Shown here one piece after another: positions 24,030 through 36,500 of a stretch of DNA of 64,000 bases. Position 1 is the stretch's first letter. The number at the start of each line of letters is the position of its first letter. The DNA is from Trileptium ribeirensis. Lineage: Eukaryota; Nematoda; Enoplea; Enoplida; Thoracostomopsidae. The notes under the pieces are model-generated. The model searched no databases. It worked only from the letters and a program-made list of their open reading frames with translations, and was not told the origin of the DNA. The stretch spans positions 35,764-99,763 of the forward strand of contig JASANE010024735.1 of assembly GCA_030248225.1 (NCBI GenBank). Direction: 5' to 3'. Position numbers and translations under genes: made by a program.

Positions 24030-26110
24030 ATATTTAGTCTTACCACAGACGAGACCGCGAAGTACGAAATATTAGCAAATGCTTTCGCAAGTATTTACAC
24101 TGAATCTGATGGCAATGCTTCCTATGGTGAGACAGAAAACCTTCATAAACTCTCATGGATATCATTCACGCAGCACGAAGTTTACTTAGTGCTATCAGAG
24201 ATCAAACCCAAACATAGCCATTCGCCAGACAAATTCACTCAATACTTTGTTCACGAACTTAAGGACTCCATAAACATCTCACTGTTACATATCCTTGAAT
24301 AATTCTTTATAAACGCCAGATGGTCGCCAGGCATGTTGCTGTGTGCTAATGCAGTTGGATTATATAAAAAAGACGAATCCATTGAGCCATTAAACTATCG
24401 CCCAATCTGTCTGCTCTCCAATTGTTGCAAGGTCATGGAACGAATACTGAATAGGAGTCTGGCTAACTTTGCTCGAATCTTTTATCTACGCGTCAGAATG
24501 GTTTTGCAGCTAAATGATTCACAACGACGGAACTAATCGAAAATATATACGATTGGGCTGTCCGCCTAGATGTTGTTTATATTGATTTTGGTAAAGCATT
24601 TGACACCGGTTCACACTCGAAACTGGTTCAAAAACTTTCCTGACTAGGAATTTCTGGATGCTGCTTATCATGGTCACAAAATTTTCTAACAAATAGAGGA
24701 TTTCGAATAAAAATATACAATACATTTTCCACTGAGAAAATTGTTATTTCTGACGTACCTCAACGTAGCGTTCTCTGCCGTGCACTAATTCTATATATTA
24801 ATGATCTATTTGACACCGTTACCATCTATCCCGATATTTATATCATAATTTTTGCAGATGATGTAAAACTATACGCTGCTATACCACATAAAAAAGCGAT
24901 AACATAAAATTATAAACGCGGCGTGCACCGAGCTGCGTCGAAGAATGGGAAACTAAATGGCAGGTATCGGTCTCTCCAACAAAATGCCAGGTTCTGCATC
25001 TCGGTCATAAAAATCCGCGTTTCAGTTATTTGCCATGAGAAAGCATAATGCCTGAAACAACATACTTTAAAGATCTGGGTGTCACAATCGCAAGCGACCT
25101 AAAATGTAATGTGTGAGTCCACTTTAGATGCGTATACCAAGGTTGTTCTTTTGTCAAAATCACTAATCGATTCACGCAGAAATTTGCGTTCCCATTTTTG
25201 TTATTGGCATTCGAATTTTGTGAAAGAGAACATGGGCTCTGCGGTGTACAAAGGGAATTTGCGTTTGCGTACATTTGTCCAATTTGCACGTTTGTCCGCG
25301 TTCATCAAATGACATTCTGAATCACACAGCAATGTTAGCTGTCTATTCGTGTATTATAGCATACGACAAAAAAATACTATCGGTAATCGCGTTTCCAGTT
25401 GAACGCCGTCAGTAAAATACGATGGGCAATCGCAAAATAGTGATCGTGAACGCCGTCTACGTGTTGCTGCACAACAAATCGTCTACGCGTAAATAAGATA
25501 AAATCGCGATTTGTTCGAGTTCATTGCTTTCACGATCGTAAACTGACTTGACAAAAGAACAGCCCAGGTTACGCAACTAAAGGGCACTTACGCATAAAAC
25601 ACGGTGTAGGAAATTCACGTCAAAGAATTGTCGCATGTTTACTGTGTTATTTCGTTACCTTGCAACATTTATATATTACTATGTGCTGATGTTACCTATC
25701 AGCGCCCATTATATTGGAATATTCGAGTCCAATATGGTTTCGAGTTTACCAACGTGACATAGATATGGTTGAACGTGTTGAACGCTATTATACTAGACAC
25801 GTTTATAGACGTACTGGGTTGAAGCCAGTGTCCTACAAAACGCGGTTAGGTTTTCTAAATATTGATTCAATCTAACTACGACAGTTGCGTTTTAATCTCA
25901 GAAAAATCTTGAAACTGCTCAGTGAAGGCCAACACCATTGTCATTTCAAATACATACAATTAAATGAATGCGAACACGTGGACATCCTTTAAGACTTAGC
26001 AAAGCAAAATTAAAGACCTGTGTTTCAAGTCGCGCATACCTCATACATCCATCAGCGAGTGGAGCAATCAGACCGACACATTGGGCGGACATCTTTTTGG
26101 TGCAGTTGCA
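24030..26110 (+). pseudogene. Jockey/CR1-like LINE reverse transcriptase, broken and interrupted
   Basis: Successive pieces of a non-LTR reverse transcriptase in order, in shifting frames. They are AKYEILANAFASIYTE, then HSPDKFTQYFVHELK, a stop, LYKKDESIEPLNYRPICLLS (RT block 1, about 24360-24420), VYIDFGKAFDT (about 24575-24610), ILYINDLFDT and FADDVKLY (the catalytic Y/F-x-D-D box, about 24851-24874), then TKCQVLHLGH. After an interruption from about 25108 to 25720 the C-terminal part resumes with LEYSSPIWFRVYQRDIDMVE and TRLGFLNIDSI. Several stops and frameshifts make it non-functional. Family placement (Jockey/CR1 group) rests on the motif spacing, and the endonuclease domain is missing. 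Confidence 0.82.
25108..25720. repeat. Insertion inside the LINE pseudogene
   Basis: Non-RT sequence separates the two halves of the LINE reading. Part of it (25500-25560) matches the repeat at about 5457-5530. No defined ends or target duplication were found, so it could be an insertion or simply decayed LINE sequence. Confidence 0.4.
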
Positions 26111-27034
26111 GTCCGTAAAATTTTTTAAAAACTACTAATGCGGGTAGCATATCCCGGAAAGTCATTAAAGTACGATCGTAACTTATAACAGATGTGAGTG
26201 GTGGTAGGTACTTACCATTCAGTTATCAATATATATCTACTTGTTTGGTGTGAAACATATTTATGCCTTTATGTATATTCATAATCATAATTGTCTTATA
26301 AAATTGATTTGCTAGAATATTATTTCATATTCAAATTCGGTGGAAGTAGTAATAAAATAAGGTAATGCACTACATGCTATACTAGGACTTTGGGTTGGCA
26401 AGCGTAGTATATCTAAAAAATTTGATCGATGCAATATAAAATTCTTCAAGAATTTATTCATAAAATAAGCAATTTTCGATGAATAAAATAATTGTTATAA
26501 AAATCAACTGTTAGTTTGAAGAAGGTGCACTCGCATCAATAGGACACGATCATAGGTTTGTAGCCACAGTAATTCAGCCTTCAATTTGAGCAATTTCGTA
26601 TATGTAATTATACCCGTTTCTGTCAAACACTTCAAATTAAGACACCAGCAGTGAAGTCGACTTACGTTTTCCAATCCAACGGGGAAAAGTTTTCTTTTTT
26701 CCTCAGTGCGACTCGGTACTTTAAAAAATCCGCCGTTTGAAAACGTTGTTACAGCATACTATGAAGTACCGAGTACGGTTTAACATGAGTCTGGACAGCT
26801 ATGAAGTACTAGATCAAATTCATACTCGTACAATATTAAATAGAAACGAGCCTCATTTACTACTGTTAAACATATCAGAAACGTTTTTTGCATTGTATCA
26901 ATTTCTAGGAGACCCAGCCTCCAATGAAATATATTTTGCGTATATTTCTTTATAAAATACACACCAGGCTATGCAAGTAAATATACTAAATACAGTTGAA
27001 AAGTAATATACCTGGATATGTATAAATTGACAAC
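26111..27034. other. Gene-less stretch
   Basis: AT-rich; no supportable gene, RNA or element. Confidence 0.4.
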
Positions 27035-27180
27035 TAGCGTTGGGCTTTTAGTCCACTAAATTCGAGAAAATATGCAGTTTCATACCAAATCCACAGCCTT
27101 ATAGAAGCGAAGCATAACCCATTATGTTATTTTGCCGCAAATATATAGCCATCTGGTTCTGCCTTTTACTGCTGTTGGCT
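27035..27180 (-). repeat. Dispersed repeat, copy C (reverse)
   Basis: Reverse complement of the 10.0 and 32.95 kb family: TATTTGCGGCAAAATAAC, GGGTTATGCTTCGCTTC, ATAAGGCTGTGGAT, and CATATTTTCTCGAATTTAGTG when read on the minus strand. Confidence 0.6.
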
Positions 27181-28739
27181 ATATCCCAGCTGAACGAATT
27201 TCTGCTCGTCTCTGCAATATAATTATAATTAGCTAGGCATGAAGATACTGGTTTCTGGTTTTCTGTGTCTTTTGTTCTTTTTTCAATCATCATTAAAGTG
27301 CAACGATTTTTACGGTAGTTGGGACTTAGCTGACCTAGGCACTTAGTATATACTAAGTACACTTGAAAAGTTAAAGCCTCTAATTTAATATGAAAAAATG
27401 ATTTAAAACGTTTGACGACATATTATTATAGTTTATTGTAATTTTAGAGTAAATTGTATTAAATATCAATCTATCAGCGCTTGAAATATGTAAAAAATTT
27501 CTTCCATTTCTTATAATAATAGCCTTAACCTTAACTAATTACGGAAATCTTTATTTTGTCAAAGTTAGATTAAAAATTATTTTGTCAAATTGAAATCATT
27601 ATTACCTGGAATCGCGATGAAGAGGCATATCATTGTTTATGAAACTTTACCAGCTAAGCTAGTCCAGATTCCAAAGGTGTCCCTAGGACCAAAAATTGTG
27701 AAATTTTTTTTGTTTATCGTATAACACATAACTCCTCATTTTATAATGGAGGGGATACGATAAAATTATTTTAATCGATAGCAAAAAAGTGACGACGATG
27801 TACTCCGACAAAAACTAGTTTTTTGGGGTTACTTTCAAAATCCGGCCACAAAGTACCAGATTTCGCAGCCCATATCCTGCGACACAGATATCACATTGAA
27901 GAACGGAAAACACTATCTGCAATGAGGTCATTGAAATCTATAACGTTCGTTGAACAGTACTTTCCGCTTTTTCTGTGGTGCCACAAACTGAACCGCAGTA
28001 GACCCGAATATGAATCGTTAAACCTTAGCCAGAAATATCGACTGTTCCAATTTCTGTATGTTATTGCGTTTTGCACCTGCAAACGACTGTTTTTAAGATT
28101 ATATATGAAGCTGAATAACAATTTTGTAATCTATAATAAAACTATATATTATACCTTTCCTGTGTTTTGATGGGGTTTACAGTTGAATGAATTCGATTTC
28201 AAGAATGTAGTTAGTCTTCTTTCGTGTGGCCTGTAATGCAATATATATTTTGTATATAAAGTTCTTTCCGCACGCTGAATACGGCGGTTTGGTTTTAAAG
28301 CGCAGCAGCGACATTTCATACCTTTTCAGTGATTTTCAAGGAGTTTAGGGTCGACGAACGTGATTTCTAGAATATGTTAATCTTCTTTATAGGTATATAA
28401 TGCAGAGAGAGGATCTAAATGGTCCATATAGTACGCCCAGTAACATAGTGCGGTCATTTTGAATGCGTCATGACTGTATTATATTTTTTCAAGGTATTTA
28501 AGGGGTTTGATTGATGACTGTCGGATAACGCGATTTACCAAAACAATTAAGTCTGCGGATCCTTATTTGCGCATGCGTTGTCTTTGGGCTCTGAGATAAG
28601 TTATTAAATGTTTTCTGACACACAGAATACGAGCACGTCACAAAACTATGGTGGTGTTCCTTAATCTTGTCCAACTAGCACTATGGTATATCAAAGGTTT
28701 AAAAGTTTTTAGGATGTCATATACATACATAAAACACAT
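27181..28739. other. Gene-less stretch
   Basis: Contains a 115-codon open frame at 27823-28170 with no recognised domain, an alternative-start beginning and no splice support. Otherwise nothing. Confidence 0.35.
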
Positions 28740-28920
28740 AGGTGTAAATTGGCGGGAGGGGCGATGACGAAAGCGTCTTCCCAAACGTTTGGTTATCTGG
28801 GATCAAAGCCCCTTCTGTATAGGTAGGTATCCTATAACAAAAAAGCCAGGTTAAATATTCCTCCAAAATTCGCACACCATTCCCCAGTTTCCGAAATTCA
28901 GTATGAATCCCCGCCAACGA
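28740..28920. repeat. Dispersed repeat shared with 7.43-7.62 kb
   Basis: GGTTAAATATTCCTCC, the C-rich phrases around it and a GGCGGGAGGGGCGATG start correspond to the copy at 7.4 kb. Diverged. Confidence 0.45.
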
Positions 28921-29094
28921 TTAAACAGAGAGCTTGTTTATCATACCTTTGATATTTATATATAAATATTCGTTTCGACGGTTTGCTCAGATCGTGTAAG
29001 CAACGCACATAAAACCAATAGGTCCTCCATGCATTTTAAAACCAAAAGCGGAGGATAAAGTTTCCAGAAATTCTGTGGATGCTACTTAGAACTC

Positions 29095-29285
29095 GTAAAT
29101 TTTAAAATTTGTGGGTGTTTAAATTTAATGCACCCAGTAATTTTGTGGGCGCTTTCCCTAATACACTGTAATTGCCCAGTAATTTGACAATTTATGGATG
29201 CTAATAAATTGTACGCTCCCAGTAATTTCGCAGGTGCAGCGTAGGCCATGTAATTTTAATTTTTGTGGGGCGAATTTTATCACCA
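29095..29285. repeat. Short degenerate tandem repeat, CCCAGTAATTT motif
   Basis: ACCCAGTAATTTTGTGGGCG, GCCCAGTAATTTGACAATTT and TCCCAGTAATTTCGCAGGTG recur at about 40-55 bp spacing, with related ATTTTGTGGGTG and TTTTTGTGGGGCG phrases flanking. Confidence 0.65.
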
Positions 29286-29555
29286 ATTCAATTTTAAACT
29301 GGATCATCTATTAGTGCTGTTAGTATTTCATTGAGTCTGTGCATATATATCACATAACGTCGTAGGAGGGTGATAACGCCCATCTCACTTTTTACTGATG
29401 GACGAGACAAATGTAAATGATTGATATAAAATTAAATAAACACAAACAAACTTTACTATTTGCTTCTGTTTACCCACATCTCCACTTTTGAATATTTTGC
29501 GACCCCTTCCTCAATTTGTCATTGGTAAACTCAAAATGATGTTGGTATTAGTAAT

Positions 29556-29973
29556 GCCAAGAGTGCATATCGGAAGAGTATGACACTTGCTTGCACTCAC
29601 ATGTTAGCCCGTATTTGATGATACGGGCGTTTTCGGCCTGACTCCCCAGATTCTGGGGGAGTAGCTCGAACCCCCAGTTTTTTGGAGGGGGGGTAGGTCG
29701 CACCCCGCCAATTTCTGGGGTGTCGGTTTATAAGCAGATGACAATAAATCGAACCTCCCAGAAATTGGGGGCCCGACCTATCCCCCCCCCAAAAAAAAAG
29801 TGGGGAGGGGGGGTCCGAGCTAACCCACCCCCTCAGAAACTGGGGGGGGGGTGGGTTCGGAACATCTCGACCCCCCAGACACAGGGGGTCAGGCCGAAAA
29901 CCCCCGTATAATCAAACACGGGCTAACATGTGAGTGCAGGGAAGTGTCATACTCTTCCCTAATGCACTCTTGG
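29556..29973. mobile_element. Foldback/MITE element with about 86-bp inverted ends
   Basis: The left arm (29556-29641) and right arm (29889-29973) are near-identical reverse complements, starting GCCAAGAGTGCAT and sharing GGAAGAGTATGACACTT, GCACTCACATGTTAGCCCGT and TTTTCGGCCTGA. TAAT occurs directly outside both ends (29552-29555 and 29974-29977), so a TAAT or longer target duplication is possible. The 247-bp middle is a G/C-run repeat (CCCCCAGTTTTTTGGAGGGG-like units). No coding sequence. Confidence 0.82.
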
Positions 29974-32944
29974 TAATACCCTTTGACATGATGATTTATT
30001 AGTGTTTTAACAGCAAAGTCTCTATACCCGCGTGGTTTAATTTAATACCGACCTTTAATAACAAAACATAAAATGTTTATATTCGCGAAATTGCAGTTAC
30101 ATGTCTTTGCCAGACATACCATTTTGTTTATCATCATGTTGCACTGGTCGCCAAGCTCAATATAGTTTTCGGTATAAAAGCATGCTAGTTTTCTGCGGAT
30201 TAGAACAATCTTCAGCCATAGCGTTATTATAGGTGTTCGCTTCTTGCATTGTAACGATCTAAAATCAACGTGTTTGAGATTTGTATCCGAGAGATCTAAG
30301 TTCAATCAGTTGTTGTAGAAAAATTTTTGTTAAGATTGAGCAGAATATGCGCGAGATTAAAAATGAAAGGTTAAATTTTCATACTTTCAATGAAAGTATA
30401 ATTTTGTTTATATTATAATAACTTTATAATTTTATGAATATGGTAAATTTATTTTAGTTATATTGTACAGACTAATTTATTTTATTATAGCACGCTTCCC
30501 CGTGCGACCTTTCAGTGTTTTTGTTGGCTTATGTAGTACGACTCTGCGCTTCGAGCGCAGCTTATGAATTCATATTTCGTATTATCTAATCTTCATATAA
30601 CATGATTACATCTTATACAGATATATACTCAAAATACGTCATCGTTTCACGTTGCATCATATTACATATATATAATCAAAACAAATCGTTGTTTAAAGTT
30701 TTAGACCTTCACAAAGAGGGGAAGTCCTGTGTTTGTGTCGACACAAAGATCCGGTCAAAGTTAAGAGACTGGCCTGGCTAAGGTGTGGAGGTCATCCCCG
30801 TGTGCACGGATATCCAAAGGATTGACGCTGGCCTAAAGAATTGTTTTGTAGAGGTTTCTGTTTCGACTTGTGTTTCGACTCGTGAATTATTACCGAAAGT
30901 AAATTGGAGATAGATAGGTGTACTGTAGACTGTAGCAAATGCTATTTTGGTTAAGACAATATAGAAGTATAACATCAAATTTAAGAATAAAATGTAATTG
31001 CGTACACCTACGAATTATAATAGTTACGATAATGTTCAGTCTATGCACTTTTAACTTTTAAAGGTGTGTAAACTCTTCCCGCTGTATTTTATGGAAGGGC
31101 TTTCTCCCCGTGCTATGAGCAAGAACAGGGGCAGTTTTCAGTCTCGGGAATAGAAGTGAGAATCTAGGCAATTGGTTCAACCGAGCAATCAGGTCTGCCA
31201 TGATGTGGAAAAAGAATAGTCTGGCTGATCCTAGTATTAGTCTGAGAAGGGTGAGGTGAGCTAACTCAAGTGTATCTGAAAAGCGGCAGTCGGCTCTTAA
31301 AATCTTTTAAAAGTAACTATATATTGACTTTTTTGGGATTGTTTATTATGTAGTTTCGAATTTGACACAAATCTAACTTATAATTGGGAGTATATCGAAG
31401 CCTAGCTTTCTATCTAAGGATCGAACCTTGCTAACCTGGACACGGTTCATGATGAGCCGAATCGTGTCTGCTTAAGAGCAGAGCTGAACCAAGATTGCTC
31501 AGAGAGCCTGCAAATCTGGCGTTCTCAATTTTTGTTCAGAAGAAATTTATGCATCTCGAAAATAGCCAACGTACTGCCACGCGACACAGCAGGTAATCTC
31601 CATTACGCCACTCTTTGCTAGGAAATTGGTTATGCAATACTTTATATTACAATTAGTACTGTATACGCCATTCATATTGGGCTAGGCGATAATCGATAGG
31701 GCACATTTGCTGTAATAAAGCTAGAAGCAGTAATATTTGCTGAGGAAGTCTTCTCAAACGGAATATGTGTAGCATGTAGTCGCCTTCTGGCGCCACAGGA
31801 AATCAGGAAATAAAAACTGCTTAATAACAAAATATATTGTAGCAGCATATTACTCTTTTAACCTGACTTATTTCTTGGCGAAATTGTTTAATTTAAAAAA
31901 CGCTGTTTAGTTTAAATGCAAGATACGTGTTTAACAATTTTGAGTTAATCCATGTTTTCGCCTTGTTTCAATTTTAATATCCATCGTTTATAATCTATCG
32001 TTTTTCTGAACGAACACGACTATTTCAAGTATATTTATGCTTCATGAAACAGTATTCACAACCTACACATACACCCATTATTATTTAAATTCAACAAAGG
32101 CAGTATGGCCTAAAGGTGCGTGGTAAGCGAGAGTAGTGTCTAGGGCAAACCAACAGTTACTGAATCTAGTTTCAGCTCAAATTTGTTCCAAACGCCAAGA
32201 CGACGGAATTATAATATTTTACTTAATATCTAATATTTTGGAATGGTATATCATAATACGATAACCTGGACTTCGCGTAAGAAGTTCTTTTTGGCTACGC
32301 TTGAGTCGTTTTTCACATATGGTCAATTTGAAAGAAGTTTTCACAATATTGCGGCATATTTTTCATAGTGTTACTCAATGTCTTGCGGTGTCAAAAAATT
32401 TCTTGTCCATACATCAGTTTTGAATACACTGTTTATTACATATTATATTTACATTAGCTAAGCTTTGGTTATTGAATAGCTGTGTCATTGTGTCAATTTG
32501 AAAACGGCCAATTTTCCCTCAATATGACGAAGATTGTCCAAAGCAATTGCTAGTCTTTTGTTAACAGAATACAAACGCTCTTCCCAAAAATGGATCGCCT
32601 CTTTTGTGATTAATTTAGCTTATAAATAATATGTTCTAAAAATTACAGTATCTAGAGCTAAAAAACTAAGTCTGTTTGATAACAATTTTTTTGGAATATT
32701 TTACTATTTCAGCTTCTTCAGTTCGATATACATTGCAAATACGAAAACGACAATAAATATACTAAGAACCTCAGTAGGAGAGAATTACCCACTTCCTTAA
32801 GAATTGGGTGTAATCATACTGTACTAACGAAATAAAAAGGTATAAACAAAACCGGAATCGGACATGTTATACCTAGCTATGTATGAAATAATTGCAAATA
32901 CATTAACCACCAAGAGATATAACGAAACGAATAGAAATTGGTTT
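29974..32944. other. Gene-less stretch
   Basis: No gene recognised. Somewhat GC-richer patches at 30710-30850, 31080-31280 and 31390-31520 look like transposon debris but match nothing I know or elsewhere in the window. No RNA gene fold was identified. Confidence 0.35.
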
Positions 32945-33107
32945 TCACCGACGGCGTCGCACCTTCAGTTTGCACGAAACGCACAACTAGGTGTCTGTAT
33001 CTCTGCTACTAAATAGTACAATCGGTTATCCTTCTTTTCTATAAAGCTGTAGATGTAATACCAACACGGCGTATTTTCTGAATTTAGGGCACTGATGCAA
33101 ATACATT
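32945..33107 (+). repeat. Dispersed repeat, copy B
   Basis: Parallels 10003-10185: GTCGCACCTTCAG, CGCACAACTAGGTG, GTATCTCTGCTACTAAATAG, CGGTTATCCTTCTTTTCTAT, GTAGATGTAATACCAACACGG. Ends about 180-230 bp upstream of receptor exon 1. Confidence 0.62.
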
Positions 33108-33286
33108 AACTGACAATAATTATACACATGTTTAGACTTATTAAGCACATTGATTTAATCAAGCTATGCACTTAGTAACTAGTTAGCTGTTAACTTTTGC
33201 TAATCCGTTTCTACTTCGGGATTGTATTTGTGATAATGAAACGATGTACATTTGCCAACTATAACACATACAACTGAATTAGTACA

Positions 33287-33549
33287 ATGCTACTTACTGA
33301 TATGTTTATGCTATTTAAAATGATTTATCTTAGCTTGGATAAACTAGCTGTCCTAGCAGGAGTTCCTGAATTATCGAATGATTCGAGATTGAAGCATGCT
33401 GACGTACGTGGAATCGATGGAATTAAAAATGTTTTGCTCGGGGGAAGCGAAGATACAACTAGTCAAAGCGCATATGGATCATGCCCACAACAAATTTTAT
33501 CCTTTGATTTTCCAGTTCAACAAACATTTATTGCAATGATACGCAGCAG
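33287..33549 (+). CDS. GPR158-like: Receptor exon 1 (N-terminal extracellular segment)
   Basis: Open frame ending at a good donor (AG|GTAAGT at 33550), phase 2. The next exon supplies the last base, giving the join IRS-R-FPEV. The left edge is uncertain. Either ATG at 33287 starts the protein, preceded by an in-frame TGA at 33275, or the exon begins after the acceptor TTATCTTAG at 33334, which I slightly prefer. The first 16 residues are only weakly hydrophobic and make a poor signal peptide, so an upstream secretory exon is likely. The stretch IKNVLLGGSED followed by a Cys about eight residues later resembles the N-terminal part of GPR158 before its Cache domain. The rest is not recognisable. 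Confidence 0.68.
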
Positions 33550-36500
33550 GTAAGTAACAACTGCGATTTTGCAGATTATCATGTTGCTATAATTGGTGTA
33601 TTAACTGTAGAAACTGATGTTCCCATTGTTTCAGTTCAAGTGTATGAACTATGGAGCCGTGGTAAAACTAAACCCGATTAATCTAAAACATGAGGTGACT
33701 TTTATTGGCAGAAATAAGACGTATGTTCTCGTTATAGTAATTCTACGTCTGAGCGCTAGCCTAAGGTAAGGTCCTTGTATGAGCCATATACTAAGTCTAA
33801 GTCGGTTGCACTGCCGCCCAGCGACCCCCCATGCACTAAGCTGTTCTTTTTTCTAACGATATACCTCATAAATATGACGTGTACCTGCTACATAACAGTC
33901 ATATTTTGAAATTTGCAGCACACAACAAATCTCATGAAATGGCTAGTCGAATTTCGTGAACAAAGTCTGAACATCTCCTAAATTAACTCCGCGACTAGTG
34001 AAATATAGAAACATTTATTTTGTTTGATACAAATTTATATCGTTACAAAAATTTGCTATTCCTAAAATACAGGTACTCATTTGTTTGTTTTGCAATTTAT
34101 AGTTAGCAATTAAAAATCAATGTTTACAGAAAATTCTAGACTATAATGTAATAATACATGTTTTAAGACATATTTATTATATTAGAAGGTATACTTCTAA
34201 TAAAGCAGCCAAGATTTTTTAATTCGTGTGGAATTTTATGAGCAAATTTACTACAATGAATATACAAAATCTCATTTACGACAGCTATTTTTATTCCTTT
34301 CTTGAAAGACTGAATTTCGAGTGGTACACTAATTTTTTCACTGACTCAAATACGTCATAAATTATATTTACATTTCGAGTATAGATGGACAATTATTGGT
34401 CGCCACGAAGCGCCGAACCCCGAACGATCGGCTAAAAGCCACGTATACTAATCATTGAGCTATATTGGAGCTATTGATAGGATAATTAAGGGTCCTCACA
34501 AAGCGAGCGAGCAACAACACGCGTGCAGTCGTGTTGTATTCAGACGAATTAAGTTAGTACAGCACATTCAAATGTAATTTGTTGTTGTGGAACAACTGTA
34601 GGAGTTAAAAGGTTAATGTCGCGGCGACTCATTGTACGTTTGATGGTATCTTAACATAAGCGGTGTTAATTATATACTAATCTGTTATGATCCACGGATG
34701 ACTGATTCTCTTAAATTAGGGGTTTTCGCGTACATTAGAATTTGCTTATAGTGAAAGCTCTGTTATGGTGTGAAAACGATGTTACAGTAAAAGATTTGTC
34801 TCGTCCTGGGAAATTGTTTATACTAAAACAAAGATAGATACACGAAATGAATTTTTGAAAACGAATCACTTGACTCATCCCAAGCGATTTTACGATAGTC
34901 CACTGTAATGATTTTTAGTTAAGGAACTTGAGGTAAAGAGCCGATGCTTTCGTAAATTTTAATTTCCGGTATTATCTAAGGTAAAACAGTAAATAAATAT
35001 ATATGCTACTAGTGCAATATTTGGCATAAAGTGTAGAGCAATTTATCACAAAATTATATTGCACGTATATGTCAACAAAATTTAGAAGTCAGGTGTAGCA
35101 CAGGCTACAGTGTGCTGGGAAATACGGCTCCATTGGACTTGTACAGGTTTACTGTCTAAACTATAGTATCGCACTTGGTTGAACTGGAAACAAATGTAGA
35201 TTTAACCGTACGTATCAACATTGAATGCGTAAGTTATTAGAACAAGTTATTATTGTTAGCATCATGGTAACACTAATCACTTGCTCTAATGTTAATTGTA
35301 CGTTACAATAACTACCATCAATGTATATGACCATTAACTGAATGAATTGCTGTGTTGGGTTTATGCAGTTTCATTGATAGGGCAATAGGGTGGTGGTTTA
35401 TCCCACTTTCTCAGGTGTTAGACTCTCCTCGGCAAGGCAGCAGGCGTCGAATTCATAAAACATTTTCCTCCCCAACCTATACTTGTGTTGTACATGTTTC
35501 CTGTACTGGCCAAGTATATAAATATTACTAGCGGCACTTTGTATAGAACTAATAACAAGTATACTAACAATCAACAAATCCTAGCCTACGCTGCAACCGT
35601 AACCGGTACAATAAATATATAATACACAGGTATCATCAACTTATACTACTGTTAGATAGCTGAATTATTGCATATTTATGATGTTCATGTTGACTGTTCA
35701 TGCCAGATATTTAAAAAATTTTTATTTATATGTTATAGATTTCCAGAGGTGACGTCGGCTCTGCCTGGTCTATGGGCCGGCCTTACCGCTATTGATCAAA
35801 CATCGCTTGAAACAGCAACTGCAACGACAAATATCGACTCAACTTATACTATGATGCGGGCATTGTTTTATCATTCGGGCATTAGTTATAATGACATCAG
35901 CAATCAGCCGTTAGCTACAACAAATATTAAACATCGATCAACAGTTTATTCAGTCGGTTTAATCGTAGAAACATCAACGATATTGCTCAATTTTGAATGC
36001 ACTGAATCTTTCACATCATCATCAGATCAGATGCATAGTGGTTCACCGCAGCGCAATACATCGACCAAGACTACTGATTCCGAGAGTATTGACTTATCGG
36101 CGAGTAGCACTGCAGTGAACGGGAAAGCAAGTCACAATCTGCCAAATGCTGTCAACGGTACCAGTCATCATAATTCAAACCTAAAGTTCGCTCGGACTAT
36201 CAGATGCTCGCAAGCAAATTCGCTATTATCTGTACATTCGCGCAATAAACTTCTTGCTCATCAAACGCAACCGTCGTCGACAGTATTATTAACTTCTTCC
36301 GCATATATACAGCCGCAATCTGAACAGCATAATGTATCAATTCATGCAATGTGCTATAAACTTAACAGCACTTACCTTCTCCACAGACAGCAGTCAAAAT
36401 CATCGTCATCGTTTTCACGCCAGGATTTATTACGAAATAGTAAAAAATCTGCTAAATGGCTCATTATCTTATCTTCAAGAATTCATGCAAAAAATTATCC

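Noticed and set aside
27823..28170. 115-codon open frame
   Set aside because: Starts at a non-ATG codon and has no recognisable motif. The overlapping minus frame is equally open, as expected by chance.
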